NCBI GenBank assembly: GCA_015064255.1
Contig: SVSP01000010.1
Location: 1-64,000 of the forward strand
Origin: Oscillospiraceae bacterium
Lineage (GTDB): Bacteria; Bacillota; Clostridia; Oscillospirales; CAG-272
Reading direction: 5' to 3'
DNA length: 64,000 nucleotides
Position numbers and translations under genes: made by a program. Position 1 is the stretch's first letter. Each line of letters starts with the position of its first letter. Of this stretch, positions 7,567 through 17,006 are shown piece after piece. The notes beneath the pieces are model-generated. The model saw nothing but the letters and a program-made list of their open reading frames with translations. It was not told the DNA's origin and made no database searches.

Positions 7567-9804
7567 TTAAATTCTGGGTATGATTTTATAAGTACCGCTT
7601 GTAACAGACTTGGTATTTTTCAAATCTTCAAAGGTGTATCCCGCCTCAAGCTCGGCTGACGCATTTATTCCGGCGGGAATTTCGAGAGTAAGAATAACAT
7701 TCTCGCCCTCTCTTACCCAAGAAGATAAAATCTTACCCGACGGAGCCATATGATATGCCGAAGCATTATCAAGAGCAGAAATAAACGCAGGAGCTATTTT
7801 TAGCTCATTAACGTTATGCTTATCGGGATTAAGACATATTCCCGCAATACGCTTGATAAACCAAGCACTGATATCACCCCAGAAATGATGATTCATAGAA
7901 GAAACGCCGTTTTCGTGAAAATCTTCCCAAAGTGTAGTTGTACCGCGTTTCAGCCAGTTTCCGTACGAGGGATAATCATCTCGTGTTATCATCTTAAACG
8001 CCAGATCGCTGTAACCAAACTTGCCAAGCACGTGGAATATTACTCTTCCGCCGAGTACACCTACGTCTATATGATCGTTTTCAGCGTGTATCATTTCAAG
8101 AAGCTTTTCAAATGCATCAGATTCTTCGGATTCATCGAATACACCGTAGAAAAGGCTCATAGCCTGGCTTGTCTGGCAGTTTCCGATAACGGTCATCGAA
8201 GAAAAATCAACAAGGTTTTCTCTGATGGATCTTCTGTATTTCGCAAGCTCTCCGCGCGCAAAATCCGCTTCTGCTTTCATATTCACGCCATCGAACATAT
8301 CCGCCATCTTTGATGAAATATCGAGTGCCATAACCGAATCTGTCAGAATAAGAGGTGATTTGGGCGTTATACCGCCAACGTGGCACCAGTCGCCAAGTCC
8401 GATGGCGAGAAGTCCGTTTTCATCCGTACGCGTTCCCAGATATTTAAGATAGGAAACAAATGCTTCTGCCGAGTCTTTTATCATTTCCGTTTCACCGCGG
8501 TAAATATACGTGTAGTACGGAAGATATGTCATAACCGAATCCCAAGCAGGACCGTTCCCCCAATGAAATCCCCATCCTGTTGTCGGAACTATTCCGGGAA
8601 GGCTTCCGTTTTCGAGCTGTGCTTTACGGATATTATTCATCCATTCGGTGTAGTTTCTTTCGGGGTTAAAGTTGATAAGCGCAGCTTCACAAGAAAGTGC
8701 CGCGTCTGCTGTCCAACCGTTTTTCTCACGCTGAGGGCAGTCTGTCGGGAAATGATGGAAATTTGAAAGAATACTGCGGCGTGTTATCTTTTGAAGAGTG
8801 TTCGTAACGTCATCCGAACATTCAAAACCACCGCGTGTTTTAAGGTCAGTATGATATACGAGATACGTGAGAAGATCCTTTGTAGCCTGTTCTTCATTTA
8901 TACCGCTTACCTTTACGTAACGGAAGCCGTGGTATGTAAAGGTTGGCTGATAGACCTCTGTACCTACGCCCTTACAAACATAAGTATCTCTGTGTACGAT
9001 ATTTTTATCTCTCTCCCACATTTCGCGAACAAACCATACCTGTCCCAAATTGAGATCTCCGTCAACAAGCGAATCTGCGTGACGAAGCTCTATTTTTTGC
9101 CCTTTTGTTCCCTTTATTTTAAGACGGCAAACACCTGCGTTTGACATTCCGAAATCGTAAATATAACCGTCATCTCTTTTGGTAATACTTACAGGTGTGA
9201 TCTCGCATTCTTTAACGATAGGATCAATATCCGCAATACGTATTTCGCCGCTTGGTGCGCTTGTTTTGAGAGCATTTTCCCATTTTGAATCGTCGAAGTC
9301 CTTTTGATTCCAACCGTCTATTTCGTAATTTGCATCGTAGTATTCGCCAAATCTGTAATCGTCGCTTCTTATGGGAGATGGCGCAATTTTGAACTTTTCG
9401 TCGCTGACAAGCAGGATTTCTTCATCCGCTTTTTCAACTTCAAGGGCAAACATCGGTGCGCTTCTGAAATCGGCTTTATCAAAATCCCAAATATATCCGC
9501 CCGGATTATTCTGATAACCGTTACCAAGCAGGATTCCGATAACGTTTTCTCCCGAATCAAGAGTAATATCATATTCATCGCTGTAAATATAATCGTTTGT
9601 ATTGCTTATATATGGCGAAAGGAATCCCTTTGTTATACGTTTGCCGTTAAAATACAGCTCATAAAATCCACATACCGCAACCGTTATTTTTGCTTTTGCT
9701 TCACTTTCGGAAATGAATTTACGTCTGAAATAATATTCGGGTACGTTATTTTCAAAAGTATTGTATTCTTCGGTAGCTTTGATAAACATATTTTTCAATA
9801 ACAT
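7567..9804 (-). CDS. GH78 alpha-L-rhamnosidase, cytoplasmic
   Basis: A 745-residue family 78 glycoside hydrolase, which removes terminal alpha-L-rhamnose by inversion. N-terminal beta-sandwich domains (about 1-290) include the YYFRRKF and GYIWDFDKADFRSAP segments. The (alpha/alpha)6 barrel follows, with the hallmark TDCPQREKNGWTADAA near residue 355, containing the proposed acid, and TTLWEDFHENG near 622, containing the proposed base glutamate, then SMNHHFWGD. A short beta-sandwich ends the protein. It is on the short side for the family and has no signal peptide. The start at 9804 is supported by AGGTG upstream and by the promoter spacing; ATG 9789 is an alternative. First gene of the operon with the AAA ATPase. 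Confidence 0.94.
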   Translation of the reverse strand: MLLKNMFIKATEEYNTFENNVPEYYFRRKFISESEAKAKITVAVCGFYELYFNGKRITKGFLSPYISNTNDYIYSDEYDITLDSGENVIGILLGNGYQNNPGGYIWDFDKADFRSAPMFALEVEKADEEILLVSDEKFKIAPSPIRSDDYRFGEYYDANYEIDGWNQKDFDDSKWENALKTSAPSGEIRIADIDPIVKECEITPVSITKRDDGYIYDFGMSNAGVCRLKIKGTKGQKIELRHADSLVDGDLNLGQVWFVREMWERDKNIVHRDTYVCKGVGTEVYQPTFTYHGFRYVKVSGINEEQATKDLLTYLVYHTDLKTRGGFECSDDVTNTLQKITRRSILSNFHHFPTDCPQREKNGWTADAALSCEAALINFNPERNYTEWMNNIRKAQLENGSLPGIVPTTGWGFHWGNGPAWDSVMTYLPYYTYIYRGETEMIKDSAEAFVSYLKYLGTRTDENGLLAIGLGDWCHVGGITPKSPLILTDSVMALDISSKMADMFDGVNMKAEADFARGELAKYRRSIRENLVDFSSMTVIGNCQTSQAMSLFYGVFDESEESDAFEKLLEMIHAENDHIDVGVLGGRVIFHVLGKFGYSDLAFKMITRDDYPSYGNWLKRGTTTLWEDFHENGVSSMNHHFWGDISAWFIKRIAGICLNPDKHNVNELKIAPAFISALDNASAYHMAPSGKILSSWVREGENVILTLEIPAGINASAELEAGYTFEDLKNTKSVTSGTYKIIPRI

Positions 9805-9838
9805 ATCTCTTACACCTATCTTAAATCTATTTTTACGT

Positions 9839-9867
9839 ATTGTATCATATACTTTTATTTATTTCAA
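9839..9867 (-). promoter_or_regulatory. Sigma-A promoter for the GH78 operon
   Basis: Minus strand: TTGAAA (9867-9862), 17 bp, TACAAT (9844-9839), with TGA before the -10. Divergent from the promoter at 9929. Confidence 0.82.
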
Positions 9868-9928
9868 CTTATTTTATAAAAAATATTGCTTTTTACGATA
9901 TATATATATCCAAAAAGTATCAAACATA

Positions 9929-9957
9929 TTGACTTATTTATAAAATAAAGTTATAAT
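9929..9957 (+). promoter_or_regulatory. Sigma-A promoter for the M55-GH116 operon
   Basis: TTGACT (9929-9934), 17 bp, TATAAT (9952-9957). The first gene starts 34 bp downstream. Confidence 0.85.
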
Positions 9958-9990
9958 TAATAGAAATAACAAAAGCAAGGGGGTAGTTAT

Positions 9991-10821
9991 ATGTATAAGA
10001 ATATATTGTTTTTACTCGATATGGAAGGTGTCAACAACGTAGTCGGAACACCTTATTCCGGACTTAGTACAGACAACGAGCAGTATCCGATAGCAATTCA
10101 TCAAGCGGCACTTGAAATCAACGCGGCTGCTGATGCGCTTTTTAGTATCGGTGCTAAAAAAATAGATTTGTGGGACAATCACGGTGGAGGTCATAACGTT
10201 ATTCCCGAAGAGCTTGACAAGCGTATAAATTTACTTGAAATCGATCCTTCGCGTCCCCGTATGTATTTTGCCGAATACGGTAATTATAACTGTGTGTGCT
10301 TCTTTGGTTATCACGCTATGGAAGGTACACTCGGAGGAGTACTTGCCCACACAATGAACAGCAAGGCTGTTCAGCACTACAAATTAAACGGACACTATAT
10401 CGGAGAAGTAGATATGGATTCGTATATTGCCGCATTTCACGGAGTTCCGACCGCCTTCTTCGCTGCAGGAAATATTGCCTGCTCACAAGCAAAGCGTATC
10501 CTTCCTCACATCATAACCGTTACGACCAAAGAGGAGCTCTCGCGCAACAAGGCAATATTCCGCGACAATGATGAGCTTTTTACTGATATTCGTCAAAAGA
10601 TCACCGAGGCAGTACAGCTTGATATGCCCATAAACAAGCTTGAATTCCCTGCCACCATAGAAAAATCATTCAAGCGTGTTGAAGATGCGGAAAAGTATCT
10701 TACAAGACTAAAGTCTCGCAGTATTGATGCCGATTACGTAGATAATGATATACTTGGCAAGGATGCTCACTCTGTAATATCTACCGTATATAACATCAGC
10801 GAATTCATTATATGTATATAG
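9991..10821 (+). CDS. M55 family metallopeptidase (DppA-like D-aminopeptidase)
   Basis: A 276-residue protein of peptidase family M55, whose type member DppA is a zinc D-aminopeptidase. The five metal ligands line up: D10 and E12 in LLDMEGV, H64 in WDNHGGGHN, H108 in FGYHAMEG and E139 in GEVDM. H120 in VLAHT matches the proposed nucleophile position. The spacing from H64 to H108 equals that in DppA. The start ATG has AAGGGGG 7 bases upstream. It precedes the GH116 glycosidase gene by 92 bp and probably shares its transcript. M55 members next to glycosidases may act on amide-linked groups rather than on dipeptides; that is inference. A second M55 gene lies at 56290. Confidence 0.9.
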   Translation: MYKNILFLLDMEGVNNVVGTPYSGLSTDNEQYPIAIHQAALEINAAADALFSIGAKKIDLWDNHGGGHNVIPEELDKRINLLEIDPSRPRMYFAEYGNYNCVCFFGYHAMEGTLGGVLAHTMNSKAVQHYKLNGHYIGEVDMDSYIAAFHGVPTAFFAAGNIACSQAKRILPHIITVTTKEELSRNKAIFRDNDELFTDIRQKITEAVQLDMPINKLEFPATIEKSFKRVEDAEKYLTRLKSRSIDADYVDNDILGKDAHSVISTVYNISEFIICI

Positions 10822-10913
10822 ACTTTTTCAGTTTTGACTATTTTTATTGTAATAGCAAATAAAATCTGTAAACATAAAAATATTATAAATTTTAATTAAC
10901 GGAGGTATATTTT

Positions 10914-13280
10914 ATGGAAAAAATTAAAAATTACATCGGAAGAAAGCTTGATAACATCTGCTTTCCCATGGGTGGAATAGGTGCTGGTATGGTCGGCATT
11001 GAAGGTACAGGTATTTTCGCCTCGATATCGATCAGAAATCATCCCGACATTTACTGCGACCCAAATATGTTCGCCGCTGTTTCCTTTGAAGGCGACAGCG
11101 TTGCACGAATAGTTGAAGGTCAGGTTCCTATGAACCACTATTACGGCTACAAGGTACACGGATGGTGCGGTCCCGGTAACGGTATGTCTGACAAAAACTA
11201 CGGATTTGCAAGATTCAAGAACTGCACATTCTCTTCTAAGTTTCCCTTTGCAAACATTGATCTTTCCGATGATTCTATGCCTTGCGACGTAAATATCACA
11301 GGTTATTCGCCTTTCGTTCCCACAAGTGCGGACGAGTCTTCCTTACCAGTTGCTTCTGTAAAATACACCTTCAAAAACAAGACCGAATCCGAGAAACGCG
11401 GCGTTTTCTATTTCACGTCACTTAATTTTATAGGTCTTCCCGGCGGTGACAGATACAAGTCTGTAAGACCTATCAAAAACGGTTTTGTCCTTGAGCAAAA
11501 CGAATTTGACGGCAGGAAAGACACATACGGTGCTTTCGCCGTAAGTACTGCGGAAGATGCCTTTGTCAACGCCGACTTTTACAGAGGCGGTTGGTGGGAC
11601 ACTATCACTATGCGTTGGAATACCATTGAAAATATGGAAACAAAGAACGCGACCGCAAGCGATCTCCGTTCTCCCGGTGCATCCATAGAAATTCCATTTG
11701 TAATGCCCGCAGGCGGCGAAAGATCGATCACAGTCAACTTCACGTGGTACGTACCCGAATCAAATCTCCACGAAGGCGGAGATGCACCATCCGTTGTAAC
11801 AAGAGATACTTACAAGCCTTGGTACTCGGGACAGTACGCATCTATTGACGAACTTACAAACGACTATCTTAAGCGTCACGATGAGCTTTACGCAAAGACC
11901 AAGCTTTTCAGCGACACACTTTACAAGACGGATCTTGACAAAGAACTTCTCGATGCTATAACGGCAAACCTTTCTATTCTCAAATCCCCCACAGTAATGC
12001 GTCAGACAGACGGACGATTCTGGGCTTGGGAAGGCTGTGCGGATACTTATGGAAGCTGTCACGGCTCTTGTACTCACGTTTGGAACTATGCGCAGGCAGT
12101 TTGTAACCTCTTTCCCGCACTCGAAAGAACGCTCAGAGAGGCAGAATTCAACGAGGATATGAATGCAGAAGGACATCAGCAGTTCCGTTCCTGCCTTCCT
12201 ATTCGCGAAAACATTCATGATTTCCACGCCGCATCTGACGGTCAGCTCGGCGGTATAATGAAAATGTACCGTGAATGGAGAATTTCGGGAGATACCGAAT
12301 GGATTAATTCTTACTGGAACAAGATGATCACTTCTCTCGAATTCTGTATAAGACTTTGGGACCCCGACGAGATCGGCGTACTTATGGAACCGCACCACAA
12401 CACATACGATATTGAATTCTGGGGTGCCGACGGAATGTGCTCTTCTTTCTATCTCGGTGCGCTCAAAGCTATCAGCGAAATAGGAAAAGCGCTCGGAAAA
12501 GATGTTACAAGATACGAAGATCTCTACGCGAGAGGAAAAAAATACGTTGAAACTATTCTTTGGAACGGCGAATTCTTCATTCAGAAGCAGGAATGGAAGA
12601 CTCTCAAGGCAAAATTCGAAGATTTCGGCGATCCCATTCTCGTAAAAGAAGGTCCTAAATATCAGTACGGTGCAGGTTGTATTTCCGACGGTGTTATGGG
12701 TGCTTGGCTTGCAAGAGAATGCGGACTCGGTGATATTCTTGATCCCGAAAAGACAGAAAAACATCTTCTTTCTGTATATAAATACAACTTCAAAAAGCAT
12801 CTTTACGACCATTCCAATCCTCAGAGACCGGGATACGCGCTCGGCGAAGAGGGCGGTCTTCTCCTTTGCACTTGGCCCAACGGCAAAATGCCTTCTCTTC
12901 CCTTCGTATATTCAAACGAAGTCTGGACGGGAATTGAATATCAGGTTGCCTGCCATCTTGCATCATTCGGACATTACAGCGAATCTCTTGACATTGTAAG
13001 CGCTGTAAGGGCAAGATATGACGGTGAAAGACGAAATCCTTACAACGAATATGAGTGCGGGCACTGGTATGCACGAGCACTTGCAAGCTACGGACTTCTT
13101 GAAGCCTTTACAGGAGTAAGATACGACGCTGTCAGCAAAACTCTTTATGCTGACAAGGGCAACTACACAGTATTCCTTTCTACCGCAACAGGTTACGGTA
13201 CTGTAAGCGCAGACGGCGACAAGATAACTCTTGACGTCGCGTTCGGAAACATCGATGTAAAGGAAACTGTAATAGGATAA
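10914..13280 (+). CDS. GH116 family beta-glycosidase (GBA2-like)
   Basis: A 788-residue protein resembling non-lysosomal glucosylceramidase GBA2 and bacterial GH116 beta-glucosidases/xylosidases. The N-terminal domain opens with FPMGGIGAGMVGIEG near residue 18, a family hallmark, followed by a beta-sandwich to about 330. The (alpha/alpha)6 catalytic domain includes GSCTHVWNYAQA near 385, LFPALERTLREAEF, EPHHNTYDIEFWG near 495, the region of the acid/base aspartate, and GYALGEEGGLLLCTWPNG near 640. Family enzymes retain configuration. No signal peptide. ACGGAGG lies 8 bases before the ATG. It follows the M55 gene and ends at a shared terminator. Substrate (glucoside, xyloside or other) cannot be fixed from sequence. 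Confidence 0.88.
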   Translation: MEKIKNYIGRKLDNICFPMGGIGAGMVGIEGTGIFASISIRNHPDIYCDPNMFAAVSFEGDSVARIVEGQVPMNHYYGYKVHGWCGPGNGMSDKNYGFARFKNCTFSSKFPFANIDLSDDSMPCDVNITGYSPFVPTSADESSLPVASVKYTFKNKTESEKRGVFYFTSLNFIGLPGGDRYKSVRPIKNGFVLEQNEFDGRKDTYGAFAVSTAEDAFVNADFYRGGWWDTITMRWNTIENMETKNATASDLRSPGASIEIPFVMPAGGERSITVNFTWYVPESNLHEGGDAPSVVTRDTYKPWYSGQYASIDELTNDYLKRHDELYAKTKLFSDTLYKTDLDKELLDAITANLSILKSPTVMRQTDGRFWAWEGCADTYGSCHGSCTHVWNYAQAVCNLFPALERTLREAEFNEDMNAEGHQQFRSCLPIRENIHDFHAASDGQLGGIMKMYREWRISGDTEWINSYWNKMITSLEFCIRLWDPDEIGVLMEPHHNTYDIEFWGADGMCSSFYLGALKAISEIGKALGKDVTRYEDLYARGKKYVETILWNGEFFIQKQEWKTLKAKFEDFGDPILVKEGPKYQYGAGCISDGVMGAWLARECGLGDILDPEKTEKHLLSVYKYNFKKHLYDHSNPQRPGYALGEEGGLLLCTWPNGKMPSLPFVYSNEVWTGIEYQVACHLASFGHYSESLDIVSAVRARYDGERRNPYNEYECGHWYARALASYGLLEAFTGVRYDAVSKTLYADKGNYTVFLSTATGYGTVSADGDKITLDVAFGNIDVKETVIG

Positions 13281-13319
13281 GCCCATATTCAAAGGCGTAA
13301 AATCATTTCCAAAAAAACA

Positions 13320-13356
13320 AAATGCACTTGCGACTCATCGGGCAGCAAGTGCATTT
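13320..13356. terminator. Bidirectional terminator
   Basis: A 12-bp perfect stem (13320-13331 with 13345-13356), 13-base loop, flanked by A- and T-rich tracts. It separates the convergent GH116 and metallophosphoesterase genes. Confidence 0.88.
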
Positions 13357-13364
13357 ATTATATT

Positions 13365-14336
13365 TTATATGTCTGTTGTATCTACGTATTCGTGATATAC
13401 TTCGGTAATACCATTATTTCCGATCTTAAGAACCGTACCGCCATTAAGGTTAGCTTCCCAATAACAGCCTGCACCTGTTTTCAGTGCATAGATCATCTTA
13501 ATACCTTCGTATCGGATCATCCAGTTATTTATGTGATCGTGACCTACTACAATATGGCTGACAAGTCCTGCGCGTTTGAGCATATCAAGTGCTCCTTCAT
13601 CTGCGGGATAGCTTGCAACGCCCTCGTGTTGTACTCCTATGCTGTCTTCATAACCGACATTCCAACATTCTGTTCCCATAGATTGTGCAACTGTCAGCGC
13701 TTTATGGTCTGTTGTGTCCTTATACGCTGCGGCAGATGCAAGTCGGAAGCCGTAAATCGGGATATGCTGTATGATAAGCGCATCCGAGCATCCCTCGTTT
13801 TTCAGTTCTCCGCAGAGATTTTCCACCCACTCTATCTGATTTTGACGAAGCTTTCCCCACGCACTTTTCTCTTCACCCTCATCGTTTATATAAGGTTCTC
13901 TATCGTGAGTGTCAAGCATAAACAGCGCACAAACCGTATTATCCTGATCCTTTATTTTTAGCAGATAGTTTCCGTTGCCAAGCTCGGCAGGTCCGTCATC
14001 GTAAACGCAGTAAGGATGCTCTTTATAGCGTGCGGCAACGCTTCTGATATATTCCTCACCTTTTTGATTATCGTGATTTCCCCACACGGGTGCCCACGGA
14101 ATTTTGAAGCTGTCCAAAAAATCTGCAAGCATATCGTAAGCATAGTCGTGTCCAGCCCACGCAAGGTCACCCGAAACGGTAATAAGATCGGGGCTCGTGC
14201 GCTTTACAAGCTCTTTTATCGTATATTCAAGGATTTTTCTGTTCTGTGCATCCTCTGCCCATTCTTCAACGCCAAGCTGCGGGTCAGTCAGATTAAGTAC
14301 GGTAAATTCTTTATCGGTTTTCTTTTCCAGGTTCAT
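13365..14336 (-). CDS. Calcineurin-like metallophosphoesterase
   Basis: A 323-residue cytoplasmic metallophosphoesterase. The conserved dinuclear-metal motifs run in order: TDPQLG near residue 17, SGDLAW near 55, GNHDNQ near 88, QHIPIYGF near 190 and VVGHDHIN near 262. The first motif is D-P-Q rather than the usual D-x-H; this variant is seen in some bacterial and eukaryotic relatives and may change metal preference. The substrate is unknown (phosphomonoester or phosphodiester). GGACC lies upstream of the ATG at an unfavourable distance. It is 124 bp downstream of the FAD oxidoreductase gene on the same strand, so they may be co-transcribed; I see no clear promoter between them. Confidence 0.87.
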   Translation of the reverse strand: MNLEKKTDKEFTVLNLTDPQLGVEEWAEDAQNRKILEYTIKELVKRTSPDLITVSGDLAWAGHDYAYDMLADFLDSFKIPWAPVWGNHDNQKGEEYIRSVAARYKEHPYCVYDDGPAELGNGNYLLKIKDQDNTVCALFMLDTHDREPYINDEGEEKSAWGKLRQNQIEWVENLCGELKNEGCSDALIIQHIPIYGFRLASAAAYKDTTDHKALTVAQSMGTECWNVGYEDSIGVQHEGVASYPADEGALDMLKRAGLVSHIVVGHDHINNWMIRYEGIKMIYALKTGAGCYWEANLNGGTVLKIGNNGITEVYHEYVDTTDI

Positions 14337-14460
14337 TTGTTTATAACAGGTCCTTTCTTATAAGTATATCTTATACACAGTAGGATAAACATCATAAGCT
14401 TATTTCAACAAATACTGCGCTTTTATTTTACTGTTTCTGATGATCTGCAGTTTTTTATTC

Positions 14461-15714
14461 TCAAAGCTCAACGCCCTCGTTTACAAGCAGATCCCTTATA
14501 CGGTCTGTACTGAGCGTAAGGGTATTTGTATTCGTCGTCTTCATAACGTATGCTGCAACACCTGCCGCCTGACCCATTGCCATACATATTCTCATAACTC
14601 TGTATGACGAATGTGCTACGTGTGTTCCCGAAATACATCTGCCCGCTGTGATAAGGTTTGAAACTCCGAGAGGACACATCGCCGCAAAAGGAATATCGTA
14701 AGGCTTCGGAGTGCTCGGGCACTTCTCATCGTTCTCTGACTGACCGGGTCCGTCGGGATTATGTATATCAAGAGAAAATGACGCTTTATGAACAACTGCG
14801 TCGGGAAACTCTCTTCCACTCATAAGGTCTTCCTTCGTGAGAGTATATCTTCCCTTTATACGTCTTGATTCGCGTACACCGAGAGTGCTCGTACTGTACT
14901 TTATGAAAATATTCTCAAAGCCGGGAATATTGTTCTTAAGAAAATCGACTACCTTGCTCATCTGACGGCGAAGTGCTACCTCTGCACGGTATACAGCCAT
15001 CGGATCGAGAGGATCTATCTTGTTTTCCTGTGTGGCGTTGACCATTCTTTCGGTAGGTCTGCCTGTTTTGTATAGTCTTACTATATTTACGTTTTCGGGA
15101 AGCTCACCGCTTTTACAAGCCTTATGGCAAAGGTCAAGATACTCTCTGCCGTCGCCAAGATCGGTATAATGCTCCTCGTGACAGCAGGTTAGAGTCTGCT
15201 CGGGATCGATACCGTCTATAACGAACATAATAGTGGTTGGCTGAACAAGGCCGTCGCCCTCGCGTCCCATCTCCCACTCGCATCCGCACTGTACCGCAAG
15301 ATCGCCGTCACCCGTTGCATCGACAAAGACGTCTGCTTCAAAAGAAAGCTCTCCGCCCTTACCGTATACCTTAACCTCTGTTATTTTATCACCGTTTCTG
15401 ACTGCGCCTATAACCGTCGTCTGAAGATAAAGATCGACACTCGCAGAATATATAAGGTCTGTGAGGAATATTTTTGCCCTTTCGAAATCGGGAACAAGTC
15501 CGCGCTCCTTGCACAGACCGTCCTCTATATTTCTGAGCATCGGGTTTTTGGAAGTACCGCCCAATATCGGACCTATACATCCGATCGTGAGGTTTCCTCC
15601 TACACATCCGTATCTTTCTATAAGTGCTACTTTAAGTCCGTATCTTGCTGCCTGTACGGCGGCGCATATTCCCGCAGGACCTGCTCCTGCAACGACGAGA
15701 TCATATTTATTCAT
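14461..15714 (-). CDS. FAD-dependent oxidoreductase (FAD_oxidored, PF12831 type)
   Basis: A 417-residue flavoprotein. The N-terminus carries the Rossmann dinucleotide motif VVAGAGPAGICAAVQAAR (residues about 7-24), followed by ALIERYGCVGGNLTIGC. DATGDGDLAVQCG near 130 is the second FAD contact, and the C-terminal part contains AGRCISGTHVAHSSYRVM and MGQAAGVAAY, typical of this family. Family members are common in gut bacteria beside glycosidase genes, but their substrates are mostly unknown. The start ATG 15714 has AGGAG 9 bases upstream. A strong promoter at 15781 drives it, perhaps together with the metallophosphoesterase. A longer paralogue lies at 58000. Confidence 0.9.
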   Translation of the reverse strand: MNKYDLVVAGAGPAGICAAVQAARYGLKVALIERYGCVGGNLTIGCIGPILGGTSKNPMLRNIEDGLCKERGLVPDFERAKIFLTDLIYSASVDLYLQTTVIGAVRNGDKITEVKVYGKGGELSFEADVFVDATGDGDLAVQCGCEWEMGREGDGLVQPTTIMFVIDGIDPEQTLTCCHEEHYTDLGDGREYLDLCHKACKSGELPENVNIVRLYKTGRPTERMVNATQENKIDPLDPMAVYRAEVALRRQMSKVVDFLKNNIPGFENIFIKYSTSTLGVRESRRIKGRYTLTKEDLMSGREFPDAVVHKASFSLDIHNPDGPGQSENDEKCPSTPKPYDIPFAAMCPLGVSNLITAGRCISGTHVAHSSYRVMRICMAMGQAAGVAAYVMKTTNTNTLTLSTDRIRDLLVNEGVEL

Positions 15715-15780
15715 AACCTTTTCTCCTATATATGCTTCAAAAGCATTATTGCATAGATGTCGGGATACTTTATTTAAGTC

Positions 15781-15809
15781 AGTATATCATAAATAAAATC
15801 CTTTGTAAA
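15781..15809 (-). promoter_or_regulatory. Sigma-A promoter for the FAD oxidoreductase
   Basis: Minus strand: TTTACA (15809-15804), 17 bp, TATACT (15786-15781) with TGA before the -10. Confidence 0.82.
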
Positions 15810-15875
15810 TAGATTTGAAAAAATTATCCATATATCAGCAGAAATTCAGTCGCACAAGTTCTTCCTGCGCCGATG

Positions 15876-15904
15876 TTGACTTTTTACGTCAAACGTGCTA
15901 TACT
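15876..15904 (+). promoter_or_regulatory. Sigma-A promoter for ansA
   Basis: TTGACT (15876-15881), 17 bp, TATACT (15899-15904) with TGC before the -10. Divergent from the promoter at 15781. Confidence 0.82.
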
Positions 15905-15953
15905 TATCGTCATAAAAGAACTAAAATATTCGTAAACTCAGTGAGGTGTACCT

Positions 15954-16943
15954 ATGAAGCACATTTTACTTATAACTACGGGTGGAACGATCGCCTCTGC
16001 GCAAGGCGAAAACGGGTTGACTCCCGCTATCGAATCTGATCGTCTACTGTCGCACGTTCCCGAAATTGCAGAGATATGCCGTATTTCAACCGTTCAATTA
16101 TACAGCCTTGACAGCACAAATATGAAGCCCGAATACTGGCTGAATATTGCCCGTCACATACGCAAGGTCTATGATGACTACGACGGATTTGTTATCACTC
16201 ACGGCACGGATACAATGGCATACGCCTCCTCTATGCTTCACTATCTTATACAAAACAGTCCTAAGCCTATTGTTCTGACAGGAGCACAGTTACCGATAGA
16301 ACTGCGAGATACCGATGCACGAGAAAATCTTACCGATGCTTTTCTCTATGCCGTAAATGACACTGCCTGTGGAATCAACATAGTCTTCGGCGGCAAGATA
16401 ATAGCCGCCACACGCGCACAAAAGACACGCACCAAGAGCTTTAACGCTTTTTCGAGCATTGACTATCCCGATATTGGATTTATCCGAAGCGGTACCGTAA
16501 AATTCTACATTCAAAATCATATTGTCGGTCCGGTTCGTTTTTACGATAAGATAGATCCTTCGGTAATCGTTATAAAGCTTATTCCCGGTATGAGCGCGGA
16601 CATATTTGATTTTGTTGCAAAGCGTTATCACGCTGTGATTATCGAAAGCTTCGGAGTCGGAGGACTTCCCTATTATGACAACGACGAATTCGCCGAGAAA
16701 ATCGAGTTTCTTATTGAACACGGAGTGCGTATCGTAATTACAACGCAGGTACCTCACGAAGGAAGCGATATGTCTGTATATCAGGTCGGTCTGCGAATCA
16801 AGCAAAAATACGAGATTCCCGAGGCTTACGATATGACTACCGAAGCTGTAGTTGCCAAGGTAATGTGGACTTTGCCTCAATGCACGACTGCTGCGGAATT
16901 TAAAAGCATTTTTCTTACACCTATCGGAAACGACAGAATTTGA
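15954..16943 (+). CDS. ansA: Type I (cytoplasmic) L-asparaginase
   Basis: A 329-residue asparaginase that hydrolyses L-asparagine to aspartate and ammonia. Both active-site signatures are intact: TTGGTIAS with the nucleophile T12, and ITHGTDTMAY with T85-D86. GAQLPIELRDTDARENL is typical of type I enzymes. No signal peptide supports the cytoplasmic form. GAGG lies 7 bases before the ATG at 15954. It is transcribed alone from its own promoter and ends at a hairpin terminator. It could supply ammonia and aspartate for nitrogen metabolism; no direct link with the neighbours is evident. Confidence 0.95.
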   Translation: MKHILLITTGGTIASAQGENGLTPAIESDRLLSHVPEIAEICRISTVQLYSLDSTNMKPEYWLNIARHIRKVYDDYDGFVITHGTDTMAYASSMLHYLIQNSPKPIVLTGAQLPIELRDTDARENLTDAFLYAVNDTACGINIVFGGKIIAATRAQKTRTKSFNAFSSIDYPDIGFIRSGTVKFYIQNHIVGPVRFYDKIDPSVIVIKLIPGMSADIFDFVAKRYHAVIIESFGVGGLPYYDNDEFAEKIEFLIEHGVRIVITTQVPHEGSDMSVYQVGLRIKQKYEIPEAYDMTTEAVVAKVMWTLPQCTTAAEFKSIFLTPIGNDRI

Positions 16944-16957
16944 TTTATTAAAAAGCA

Positions 16958-16996
16958 GCCGATGAGATCTCTTTCGATTTCTCATCGGCGTTTTTT
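16958..16996. terminator. Bidirectional terminator after ansA
   Basis: A 10-bp stem (16958-16967 with 16980-16989) followed by six T on plus and five T on the minus side. It also ends the methyltransferase operon. Confidence 0.9.
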
Positions 16997-17006
16997 CAGG
17001 CATAAA

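Noticed and set aside
11760..12812. 350-codon open frame opposite GH116
   Set aside because: Lies wholly inside a well-supported GH116 gene and encodes a compositionally odd sequence.
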